From Microcaldota archaeon (GTDB taxonomy: Archaea; Micrarchaeota; Micrarchaeia; Micrarchaeales; Micrarchaeaceae), in NCBI GenBank assembly GCA_027365215.1, contig DAHXNT010000013.1:1-10989 (forward strand): a stretch of 10,989 nt of DNA, written 5' to 3'. This document shows positions 5,578-10,989 of the stretch, piece after piece. The translations under genes and the position numbers were made by a program. Under the pieces are notes generated by a model. It did no database searches and had not been told where the DNA came from. It saw only the letters and a list, made by a program, of their open reading frames with translations. The number at the start of each line of letters is the position of its first letter. Position 1 is the first letter of the stretch.

Positions 5578-6282
5578 TCAGCTAGTGAAGAACTGGAACG
5601 GCTCCTTGAGGTGCATTACCTTTACATAGGCGTTGCCGCTCTCTTGGCCTTCGAACCACTTAGTATACGATAGCGAGTTGGTCTCGTAGCTGTACTTTAT
5701 GAAGTTGAAATCAGATTTCTCATCGCTCTTCGCATAGTACAGCAGGCATTTCTCGTAGGTGAGGTCCATGAACACGTCGAATGCAGCTATGTATCTCTTG
5801 CCCTTGCGCGTGAACGAGTACACTGCAGGCATATCGGCAGAATGCATGTGCTTGCTTATAAGCGATTTGACGAGTTCGTATGCGCTCCCCGTCTCTATGT
5901 TTATTACAGTATCCTTCTTTACCGTTTTTACCGCTTTGATGGCCGAAAGGCCAGCCCTAACTACATCGATGTAACACACTCCCTGCTGTGGCATCCCTAT
6001 CTTGTCGACGAACTCCACCTTTTCGTCCTCTCGCGGCTGCACAGTGTACTTTATCAGTGGTGACTTGTACGGCATCTCTACGTAGTTGACCAGCAGCACC
6101 TTGTCGATATGGTGCGTCAGCCTGGCAAGCACATTCCTGCCGTCTGACCTGAAGCTGAACAGAGTGTCAGGGTACTTCTCGCTGAACTTGCAGGCCCCCC
6201 TGCACAGGTCCTCTATTGTGCCGACCTTGACCATGTGCAGCTCTATCTCCTTTAGTTCATCATCGTGACTAGCCTTGCCCAT
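5578..6282 (-). CDS. Unrecognised soluble protein, 234 residues
   Basis: I do not recognise this protein. It is a mixed alpha/beta, soluble-looking sequence without a signal peptide or membrane segment. It has an acidic N-terminus (ASHDDELKEIE), scattered Cys and His residues without a clear metal-binding pattern, and an aromatic-rich C-terminal half (KCLLYYAKSDEK, FNFIKYSYETNSLSYTKWF). Start is ATG 6280-6282, supported by AAGGTGGT five bases upstream; the in-frame extension to 6315 lacks such a site. Codon use (ATA, AGG, frequent G/C third bases) matches its neighbours, so it looks like a resident gene. It lies between the ArsR gene and the HAD phosphatase on the same strand and is probably an operon partner of the phosphatase. 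Confidence 0.8.
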   Translation of the reverse strand: MGKASHDDELKEIELHMVKVGTIEDLCRGACKFSEKYPDTLFSFRSDGRNVLARLTHHIDKVLLVNYVEMPYKSPLIKYTVQPREDEKVEFVDKIGMPQQGVCYIDVVRAGLSAIKAVKTVKKDTVINIETGSAYELVKSLISKHMHSADMPAVYSFTRKGKRYIAAFDVFMDLTYEKCLLYYAKSDEKSDFNFIKYSYETNSLSYTKWFEGQESGNAYVKVMHLKEPFQFFTS

Positions 6283-6317
6283 CTTACCACCTTGCAGTAT
6301 AATGCAGAAATACAAAT

Positions 6318-6329
6318 GCGATTAAAACC
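6318..6329 (-). promoter_or_regulatory. Candidate TATA box for the 234-residue gene
   Basis: On the minus strand an AT-rich element around TTAGGTTTTAAT lies about 40 bases before the ATG, which would place transcription start near 6298 and leave a short leader containing the GGTGG site. Confidence 0.35.
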
Positions 6330-6380
6330 TAATAAAGTTAGCTGTTGTGCTATTGTAAGTCCGAGCAGCTCGAAAATTGG

Positions 6381-6686
6381 CTAGCCCTTGCGCCTGCACT
6401 TTTCCAAATATGCATTGTACCTCTGCATGTACTTTGCCATGCCTGCTATTATCTGGCGTGCGCCAGGATCTATGTAATACCTCCTGAACCTGCCTTCCTT
6501 TGCCTGGTGCACTATCATGCAATCGAGAAGGCACTTCAAGTTATGGGATACCAGTGTCTGCTTTGACTTTGTTGAACCGATAAGCTCGGAAACCGTCATG
6601 GGCCTTTCCAGCAGCTTTTCGAGTATCCTGAACCTCCCTGCATTTGAAACAGCTCCGAAGAGCATTTCGCTGCTGCTTTTCGACAT
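6381..6686 (-). CDS. ArsR-type winged-helix transcriptional regulator
   Basis: A small winged-helix DNA-binding protein of 101 residues, typical ArsR/SmtB size. An N-terminal helix (SEMLFGAVSNAGRFRILEKL) is followed by VSELIGSTK and the recognition helix SKQTLVSHNLKCLLDCMI (about 41-58). The wing is AKEGRFRRYYID (62-73), and a basic helix ends the protein (YLEKCRRKG). The ELCVCDL metal-binding motif of ArsR proper is absent. Instead Cys52 and Cys56 lie in or next to the recognition helix (CxxxC), with Cys97 near the end, so redox sensing is possible but unproven. Start is ATG 6684-6686 with GGTGA at 5-base spacing; a GTG at 6695 is an alternative. It diverges from the PDO gene, the usual layout for a local regulator. 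Confidence 0.88.
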   Translation of the reverse strand: MSKSSSEMLFGAVSNAGRFRILEKLLERPMTVSELIGSTKSKQTLVSHNLKCLLDCMIVHQAKEGRFRRYYIDPGARQIIAGMAKYMQRYNAYLEKCRRKG

Positions 6687-6716
6687 GATTGTCACCAGAC
6701 AAACATAAAGGCATGA

Positions 6717-6728
6717 AATATATTAAAT
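6717..6728 (-). promoter_or_regulatory. TATA box for the ArsR gene
   Basis: On the minus strand CATTTAATATAT lies about 35 bases before the ATG, placing transcription start near 6696 and leaving a leader of about ten bases. Confidence 0.5.
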
Positions 6729-6757
6729 GTTTTACATATAAAAGATTTTAAATGTTT
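6723..6757. promoter_or_regulatory. Direct repeat TTAAATGTTT x2, candidate operator
   Basis: TTAAATGTTT occurs exactly twice, at 6723-6732 and 6748-6757, 25 bp apart. The copies bracket the PDO TATA box (6735-6742), and the first overlaps the divergent ArsR TATA box. A protein bound to both would block both promoters. The ArsR-type regulator encoded next door is the obvious candidate, but this is inference; winged-helix dimers usually bind inverted repeats, and these copies are direct. Confidence 0.45.
6735..6742 (+). promoter_or_regulatory. TATA box for the PDO gene
   Basis: CATATAAA lies about 45 bases before the ATG at 6784. Transcription would start near 6765 and leave a leader of about 20 nt containing the AGGTG ribosome binding site five to six bases before the ATG. 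Confidence 0.55.
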
Positions 6758-6783
6758 GGTAAAGATAGTTAACAGGTGTTTCT

Positions 6784-7434
6784 ATGACGATGCTGGACGA
6801 CGATACGAGAAAGTATGTAATGGACCTGTTCGGGAAGGAGCTCGAGGGCGAAGTGAACATCATGCTCTTCACAGACAGCGACAGCAAGAAGTGCGAGACG
6901 TGCAAGTATGTCAATGAGCTGATGTCGGAGCTCGCGGCTCTTGATGGCAGGCTGAAGCTTACGACATATGACATGGGAGAAAAGCCGAAGGAAGCGAAGT
7001 TCCTCGGGATAGACAAGGCGCCGGCCATAGTCCTCGGCGGCAAGAAGATATACAACCTGTACTACTTCGGAATACCTTCCGGCCACGAGTTCGCCTCCCT
7101 CCTGGAGGATATAACTGACGTGTCGAAGAACAGGACAAGGCTGCAGGAATCCACGAAGGAGAAGCTGAAGGGCATAGAAAAGAACGTCAACATAAAGGTG
7201 TTCGTCACGCCTACATGCCCGTACTGCCCTATGGCGGTCAGGATAGCGCACCAGTTCGCGATAGAGAACAGCAAGGTAACCGCGCAGATGATAGAGGCGA
7301 TGGAGTTCCAGGAGCTGGCGCAGAAGTTCAATGTGATGGGCGTGCCGAAGATAGTCATAAACGACAGCGTCTCGTTTGAGGGCGCCGTTCCGGAAGGGGT
7401 ATTCCTCAGCAAGGTCCTTGAAGCACTGAAGTGA
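6784..7434 (+). CDS. Protein disulfide oxidoreductase (PDO), tandem thioredoxin/glutaredoxin folds
   Basis: An archaeal PDO/glutaredoxin-like protein of 216 residues that makes, breaks or shuffles disulfide bonds in cytoplasmic proteins. It has two thioredoxin-fold units. The N-terminal unit has active site C37-E-T-C40 and the cis-proline region KAPAIVL (Pro80). The C-terminal unit has active site C145-P-Y-C148 in VTPTCPYCPM and cis-Pro188 in MGVPKIVI. Both CxxC sites are intact, so it should be fully redox active; CPYC is the classical glutaredoxin/PDO motif. The ATG at 6784 has AGGTG at proper spacing. It is transcribed divergently from an ArsR-type regulator, which suggests inducible expression, and is followed 73 bp later by a gene with its own promoter. 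Confidence 0.94.
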   Translation: MTMLDDDTRKYVMDLFGKELEGEVNIMLFTDSDSKKCETCKYVNELMSELAALDGRLKLTTYDMGEKPKEAKFLGIDKAPAIVLGGKKIYNLYYFGIPSGHEFASLLEDITDVSKNRTRLQESTKEKLKGIEKNVNIKVFVTPTCPYCPMAVRIAHQFAIENSKVTAQMIEAMEFQELAQKFNVMGVPKIVINDSVSFEGAVPEGVFLSKVLEALK

Positions 7435-7462
7435 CCGATGCAGGAGGGCGCAGGATCGCGAG

Positions 7463-7475
7463 CTTATTTATATTT
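7463..7475 (+). promoter_or_regulatory. TATA box for the TrpF-like gene
   Basis: CTTATTTATATTT ends 32 bases before the ATG at 7508. Transcription would start near 7496, giving a leader of about 12 nt with no clear GGTG site. Confidence 0.55.
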
Positions 7476-7507
7476 CCTGGCAGCACTCTTATCCGACAGG
7501 CGCTGCA

Positions 7508-8353
7508 ATGGCATTCAGGGTGAAGAACTACGTTGGTGTAAGCGGCGTAGCGACTGTGGAAGAGGCAGAAAAGGTAGTGGAAGCGTTCGGTGCGTGCACT
7601 AACTTTGGCAAGAATGGGGCATACGCGCCTATGATCGGATTTCAAGTATCATACAAGAGCCTGGAGTATGGATACAGCGAAGGGAACATCCGCGTGCCAA
7701 GGCTCGACGCACTTCCAGGCATATTGAAGGCTGTCGAAGGCAAGGTGTTCACTACGTTGCATTATTACACCAAGAGCGAAGACGGCCTGCTTAGAGAGAT
7801 AGGAAAGCTGATGAACGCAGGAGGCGGCATATATTACAGGATGCTCGTGGGAGGCCTGCAGATAAACGGCGTTTTGCCATCGCCTAAACGCATAGAGAGT
7901 ATCAAAAGCGCGTTTCCAGAGCTCAAGCTGGCGCTTCAGCTCTCGCCAAAGTCTATAGGCAGCGCGCAGGTAGAAGATGTTGCAAGGAGGCTTGCGCGCG
8001 AGTATCCTACCATAGACTACGTGCTGATAGATTCTTCCATGGGCACAGGCAAGGAGATGGACACAGGAAGCGCCGCGGATATTTACCAAACACTTAGGGG
8101 TAATAAGGTTGAGTCAAGGATAGTGTTCGCAGGCGGCCTGAACGGCGACAATGTAAGCGACAAGATTGAGGACATTGCTGGGCGGATAGGCACGAACGAC
8201 TTCTCGATAGATGCAGAGGGCGGACTCAGGGACAGGGTCGGCGAGGGCTACGGAAATGACAGGCTCAACATGGAAAAGGTGAGGACATATCTCAGGAGTG
8301 CATCAAGGGCATTGGATGCGAATGCGAGCAGGACCGACGCAAAAACCCGTTAA
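7508..8353 (+). CDS. TIM-barrel protein related to phosphoribosylanthranilate isomerase (TrpF-like)
   Basis: The 281 residues show the outline of a TrpF-type beta/alpha barrel. The N-terminus VGVSGVATVEEAEKV (about 9-23) aligns with the TrpF start KICGIT..EDA, but the catalytic Cys position is Ser12. The acid position appears kept as Asp175 in LIDSSMGTGKEMD (173-185). The phosphate-binding end of the barrel is FAGGLNGDNV (207-216), followed by FSIDAEGGLRD (232-242), which matches the LAGGL..NV and GVDVSSGVE regions of TrpF. It is longer than a usual TrpF (about 200-230 residues), with an additional segment near 30-120. No trp genes are nearby. It probably binds a phosphorylated sugar or nucleotide-like substrate; whether it isomerises phosphoribosylanthranilate is doubtful. 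The fold is fairly secure, the reaction is not. Confidence 0.72.
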   Translation: MAFRVKNYVGVSGVATVEEAEKVVEAFGACTNFGKNGAYAPMIGFQVSYKSLEYGYSEGNIRVPRLDALPGILKAVEGKVFTTLHYYTKSEDGLLREIGKLMNAGGGIYYRMLVGGLQINGVLPSPKRIESIKSAFPELKLALQLSPKSIGSAQVEDVARRLAREYPTIDYVLIDSSMGTGKEMDTGSAADIYQTLRGNKVESRIVFAGGLNGDNVSDKIEDIAGRIGTNDFSIDAEGGLRDRVGEGYGNDRLNMEKVRTYLRSASRALDANASRTDAKTR

Positions 8354-8400
8354 ATGCCACTTTTTGCCACAAGGGTCTGACTCTTCTTGAAGATTGTCAT

Positions 8401-8472
8401 CGCCCGCTGCAGGGATCGAACCTGCGACCTATTGGTTAACAGCCAATCGCTCTACCACTGAGCTAAGCGGGC
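8401..8472 (-). tRNA. tRNA-Asn(GUU)
   Basis: A complete cloverleaf: acceptor GCCCGCT/AGCGGGC with G73, D-stem GCTC/GAGC, anticodon stem ATTGG/CCAAT, loop CTGTTAA with anticodon GTT, and T-arm GCAGG-TTCGATC-CCTGC. It is 72 nt, without intron and without encoded CCA. It converges with the TrpF-like gene; the 47-bp gap has short T-runs on both strands but no clear terminator. Confidence 0.96.
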
Positions 8473-8500
8473 GCGAGGAGCAAAAACGTGTGCGTTCATT

Positions 8501-8509
8501 ACTTTTAGA
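8501..8509 (-). promoter_or_regulatory. Candidate TATA box for tRNA-Asn
   Basis: On the minus strand ATCTAAAAG lies about 29-37 bases before the tRNA-Asn 5' end, suitable spacing for an archaeal promoter with a few bases of 5' leader to be trimmed by RNase P. Confidence 0.4.
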
Positions 8510-8544
8510 TACAAAGATATTTATTAAGGCAAGCTTTCAGGCTT

Positions 8545-9375
8545 TCAGTGCCTGAAGAGCAGGCTTATCAGGTACTGCACCGCGTATATCGGCTCGTACA
8601 TTATCGGAAATGCGACAGGGCCGCCGCCGAGCGCAACGTAGTCGTTCGCTATGCCGGACCTCGTCGCTATGGTTATGTTTGCTTCCCTGCTTATCATCGG
8701 GCTCTGCGCAGAACTGACGTGCAGCACAGTATGGTACGTGCCGGGCACGGACTCGTATGCGGTGTACGTGAACTGCTTCTGCGTGTGGTGCAGCGCTATA
8801 ACGCTCTCTGTGAGGTTCCACGAGGACAGACCTGTCATGCTTATGTCGAACGGGCTGTCCGACACGCCAGTGTTGTTTATCGTTACGTATATGGTTGCTG
8901 CTTCCCCTGGGCCTACGCTAAGTGTAGTCGGGCTGACGTTTACGCTGAATATATCAGGAGTCACGTTGACGTATACCTTGAAGGTAACGCTCCCGAGCTT
9001 CGAGTAGTTGCCCGTGTTTATCGCGGTGAGGTTGAAGCTGTACGTGCCGTTCGGAGCGCTGGAGGATGGTGTTATCTGCGCCGACAGGTACTTGGTATTC
9101 AGCGCCGAATTCGCAGATATCCAGCCGCTTGGCGCTCCGGAAACATAGAGCTCGTTCCAGCCGTATTCGAATGCGGCGCCTGTGGAGTTCTGGGTCGCCG
9201 AGGCAATAGTCACATAGAATGTCTGGCCCGGCCCGACCTTCCCGAGATAGACCGTGCCGTTGTTGTGCACCGTGAGGTTGTACGGCTCCACTACGCTGAC
9301 GTATGACGAGGCTGACGCTGCCGATGATACCAGCACGAGAGCCGCGAACGCCACGAAGGCCATCATGTACTTCAA
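8545..9375 (-). CDS. Secreted or membrane-anchored surface protein with Ig-like domain
   Basis: Probable cell-surface glycoprotein. With the start used here (TTG 9373-9375, 276 residues) it opens with a signal peptide MKYMMAFVAFAALVLVSSA followed by SASS. The body is Ser/Thr/Asn-rich, with about ten Asn-X-Ser/Thr sequons. A segment near the middle (SVNVSPTTLSVGPGEAATIY, then VTINNTG) resembles the beta-sandwich NEW3/CARDB-type domains of archaeal exported proteins. The last 25 residues are hydrophobic (FPIMYEPIYAVQYLISLLFRH) and may anchor it in the membrane. Starts are uncertain: TTG 9417 would add an Asn-rich leader, and ATG 9366 or 9363 would remove the Lys. It lies directly downstream of the UPF0200 kinase gene and in the same strand as the pilin gene, so an envelope role is likely; the exact function is unknown. 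Confidence 0.8.
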   Translation of the reverse strand: MKYMMAFVAFAALVLVSSAASASSYVSVVEPYNLTVHNNGTVYLGKVGPGQTFYVTIASATQNSTGAAFEYGWNELYVSGAPSGWISANSALNTKYLSAQITPSSSAPNGTYSFNLTAINTGNYSKLGSVTFKVYVNVTPDIFSVNVSPTTLSVGPGEAATIYVTINNTGVSDSPFDISMTGLSSWNLTESVIALHHTQKQFTYTAYESVPGTYHTVLHVSSAQSPMISREANITIATRSGIANDYVALGGGPVAFPIMYEPIYAVQYLISLLFRH

Positions 9376-9427
9376 TCTACCACTGTTGCAATTACCGTGA
9401 TTATTGTTGTTAGGCAAAAACTAAAAA

Positions 9428-9997
9428 TCAGACTGCGGGGCGCACCTTGCGCCTTGCCGGGCTCCGCAACGTTTCCACGACATCGATAATGTCTCTCTTA
9501 AGCTCCTTCCTGGTGCCTGCATTCGATACCACGATGTCGGCCATCGATATCGCCCTGTCAATACCCCAGCCTTTCTCTATGCGGTCGCGCTTCTCCAGGC
9601 CGGCGCGCATGCTTGAGTCGTCCCCGCGCTGCCTGGCCTCAATCCTGCTGTACCTTTCTTTCGTAGGCGTTGTTATCGCCACGACAAGCGCGCGGGAGCC
9701 CAAAGCCCTTCTCAGGCTGTTGACCTCCGAGGGGCTTCTTATACCTATTATGGCGACATCGCCCTTTGCGGTCCTCGCCGCCTTGGCTGCGAGCTTTGCG
9801 ACTGCGGCAGGGCCGTGGCGCTTTCTAAGAGCTGTGGAGAATATGCGCAGGCTGTCCGAATCTATGCGTATGCCCTTCTCCTTCATCAGTTCCCTTACGA
9901 ACGTGCCCATCTCTATTATCCTGAATCCTTCCTCATCAAGTATTTTGGCGGCGGTGGACTTGCCAGAGCCGGGCATGCCAGTTATGCATACTATCAT
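9428..9997 (-). CDS. UPF0200 family P-loop kinase-like protein
   Basis: A P-loop NTPase of 189 residues in the UPF0200 family, distantly related to dephospho-CoA and adenylate kinases; its substrate has not been settled to my knowledge. Walker A is GMPGSGKST (7-15). The family signatures follow: EMGTFVRELMKEKGI (about 29-43), LRKRHGPAAVAK (57-68), IIGIRSPSEV (83-92), the lid-like EARQRGDDSS (about 119-128), EKRDRIEKGWGIDRAISMAD and the IVVSNAGT end. Start ATG 9995-9997 is preceded by GGTG at seven-base spacing. It sits between a pilin-like gene (21 bp upstream) and the secreted protein gene (stop 9428; next start 9375 or 9417), so the three may share a transcript. A role in envelope assembly is only a guess from context. 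Confidence 0.88.
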   Translation of the reverse strand: MIVCITGMPGSGKSTAAKILDEEGFRIIEMGTFVRELMKEKGIRIDSDSLRIFSTALRKRHGPAAVAKLAAKAARTAKGDVAIIGIRSPSEVNSLRRALGSRALVVAITTPTKERYSRIEARQRGDDSSMRAGLEKRDRIEKGWGIDRAISMADIVVSNAGTRKELKRDIIDVVETLRSPARRKVRPAV

Positions 9998-10018
9998 ACT
10001 ATCGCACCATCACACTTA

Positions 10019-10564
10019 TCACGTATACTTGACGCTGAATGCCGCGACCTGCTCTATTGTGTGGCCAGGCAGGCTGGAATAGCTGTAGTTGAGCCACGTG
10101 TATCCTACGAAGGTGTTGCCCAGGTTGCCAGTCGCCTTCCCGCCGTTGCTGCCGTAGCAGTATGCGGATATTATGGTAGCATTGCTCGTAGGCAGCGATG
10201 GGTTTGGTATCGCGTTTGTCGGATAGAACGCTGCGCCGCTTCCGCTGTCGGGAAGCACATGCGTGTTGCCAGTGGCAGGCGCATTGCCTGTAGAGTTTAT
10301 GCCGCTGGAGCATGCGAAGCCGTTTATCGTTATCGTTGCTCCGGTGGCCTGGAGCAGTACTATGTTGACAACGCCGCTCGTGTTGAGGCTGTACGAGACG
10401 CAGCTGAACGATGGCGAGGGGGTGCAACTCTCAGGTGCCAATGTGGAGTTGAACGCGCCCAGGTTCGCTATTATGTAGAGCGCCGCGGTTATTATCACTA
10501 TGGCTATGCCGTACGATATCAGGAAGTCGAGCGCCGCCTGCGCCCTTCGGAATCTGGGCATCAT
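10019..10564 (-). CDS. Type IV pilin-like protein with class III signal peptide
   Basis: A small exported protein of about 181 residues with an archaeal prepilin N-terminus. A short basic leader MMPRFRRA is followed by QAALDFLISYG and a hydrophobic helix (IAIVIITAALYIIANL). This is the PibD/archaeal prepilin-peptidase pattern: cleavage after RRA would expose a helix that packs in the pilus core. The rest is Ser/Thr/Gly/Asn-rich with several Asn-X-Ser/Thr sequons and four Cys that could form two disulfides. The start is ATG 10562-10564; ATG 10561 or GTG 10573 (two bases after the upstream stop) are also possible. No pilus ATPase or platform gene is in the window. Assignment to the pilin class is solid; the type of filament is unknown. 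Confidence 0.87.
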   Translation of the reverse strand: MMPRFRRAQAALDFLISYGIAIVIITAALYIIANLGAFNSTLAPESCTPSPSFSCVSYSLNTSGVVNIVLLQATGATITINGFACSSGINSTGNAPATGNTHVLPDSGSGAAFYPTNAIPNPSLPTSNATIISAYCYGSNGGKATGNLGNTFVGYTWLNYSYSSLPGHTIEQVAAFSVKYT

Positions 10565-10574
10565 CCAAAGCACT

Positions 10575-10989
10575 TTACATTATGAAATCCTCGTCTGAAT
10601 CGTTGCGGGAGGACGCCTGCTGCGGCTGCTTTCCGACGTTTATCTTGACGCCGTTGTTGTCCCTCGTTATCTTCACGTCGAACTCCTTGTTCTCCATCTC
10701 GCCGGACTCGAGAAGCCTCTGCAGCTCCTCGTACGTGTAGGACCCTATGTCCCTTGTAGAGCCGCCCCTTTCGCTGAGTATGCTCTTCCTCCTCTCGACT
10801 ATGCTGTCCTTGTCCAGCTCCGCGTACGAGAGCGAGAGCTTCGGTATCTCCTTGGTCTCGAAGAGGCTCTCTATGTCGACGTCTATCGGCTTATAGCCCT
10901 CGTCCTGCAGTATGAATGGCAGGACCGCGGAGAACTCCTCCTTTATCTTGCTTACTATGCCGGATATCCTGGCGCGCGCGCCGCCTACT
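10575..10989 (-). CDS. Unrecognised protein, C-terminal 137 residues (N-terminus outside window)
   Basis: An open frame enters from the right edge and ends at TAA 10575-10577. The visible part is charged and soluble-looking: ARISGIVSKIKEEFSAVLPF, then ILQDEGYKPIDVDIESLF, a basic stretch IVERRKSILSERGG, a helix YTYEELQRLLESGEMENKEF, a strand pair KITRDNNGVKINVGK, and an acidic end NDSDEDFIM. I recognise no family. Codon use (ATA, AGG, GAG, CTC) matches neighbouring genes, so it is a real coding region. Its stop is within two bases of a possible GTG start and 11 bases before the ATG of the pilin gene, implying coupled expression. A link to pilus assembly is only suggested by this position. Confidence 0.75.
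   Translation of the reverse strand, partial: VGGARARISGIVSKIKEEFSAVLPFILQDEGYKPIDVDIESLFETKEIPKLSLSYAELDKDSIVERRKSILSERGGSTRDIGSYTYEELQRLLESGEMENKEFDVKITRDNNGVKINVGKQPQQASSRNDSDEDFIM

Noticed and set aside
7508..8353. Straight call of trpF
   Set aside because: Catalytic Cys position is Ser, the protein is longer than usual TrpF and no tryptophan genes are near, so the symbol is not justified.
8354..8400. Bidirectional terminator between the TrpF-like gene and tRNA-Asn
   Set aside because: Only runs of five T on each strand and a weak imperfect palindrome; not enough to call.
8548..9306. 252-codon plus-strand frame opposite the secreted protein
   Set aside because: Antisense shadow; the minus-strand product has a signal peptide and sequons, whereas this one is rich in Arg, Val and Tyr without any motif.
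9815..10585. 256-codon plus-strand frame opposite the kinase and pilin genes
   Set aside because: Antisense shadow spanning two well-supported genes and their intergenic gap.

Overview
This window looks archaeal. The evidence is the archaeal-type gene order uS13-uS4-uS11, tRNA genes without an encoded CCA, a tRNA with bulge-helix-bulge (BHB) introns, TATA boxes instead of -35/-10 elements, GGTG-type ribosome binding sites, a class III (type IV pilin) signal peptide, a UPF0200 P-loop kinase and a two-domain archaeal protein disulfide oxidoreductase. An intron in the T-loop of a tRNA, with otherwise euryarchaeal-like content, would fit a DPANN lineage of the ARMAN/Micrarchaeota kind. That placement is inference; the sequence alone does not prove it.

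Layout. From 1 to 6686 everything supported is on the minus strand. An AT-rich 5' edge carries a LemA family gene that runs off the window (1-550), followed by about 530 bp without a convincing gene (551-1078). Next comes the translation block, read right to left: tRNA-Ser(GGA) with two introns (2863-2979), then uS13, uS4 and uS11 spaced 5 and 4 bp apart. Upstream of it lie a 14-TM DHA2-type drug exporter (3125-4774), tRNA-Lys(UUU), a HAD phosphatase, an unrecognised 234-residue protein and an ArsR-type repressor. At 6687-6783 a divergent promoter region separates the repressor from a plus-strand pair: a PDO thiol-disulfide oxidoreductase and a TrpF-like TIM-barrel protein. After tRNA-Asn(GUU) the minus strand resumes with a cell-surface group: a secreted, sequon-rich protein, a UPF0200 kinase, a type IV pilin-like protein and the C-terminal part of an unrecognised cytoplasmic protein cut by the right edge.

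How the genes work together. tRNA-Ser, uS13, uS4 and uS11 look like one transcription unit, because the tRNA ends 17 bp before uS13 and each later ribosome binding site lies across the end of the gene before it. The ArsR/PDO pair shares a promoter region with a 25-bp-spaced direct repeat flanking the TATA box, which suggests the repressor controls PDO, itself, or both. The two envelope proteins sit either side of the kinase and may be cotranscribed with it. No insertion sequence, CRISPR array, rRNA or replication origin is visible.

The most notable item is tRNA-Ser(GGA). It carries an 18-nt intron at 37/38 and a 15-nt intron inside the T-loop, and the T-loop intron forms a clean BHB motif capped by a UUCG tetraloop.
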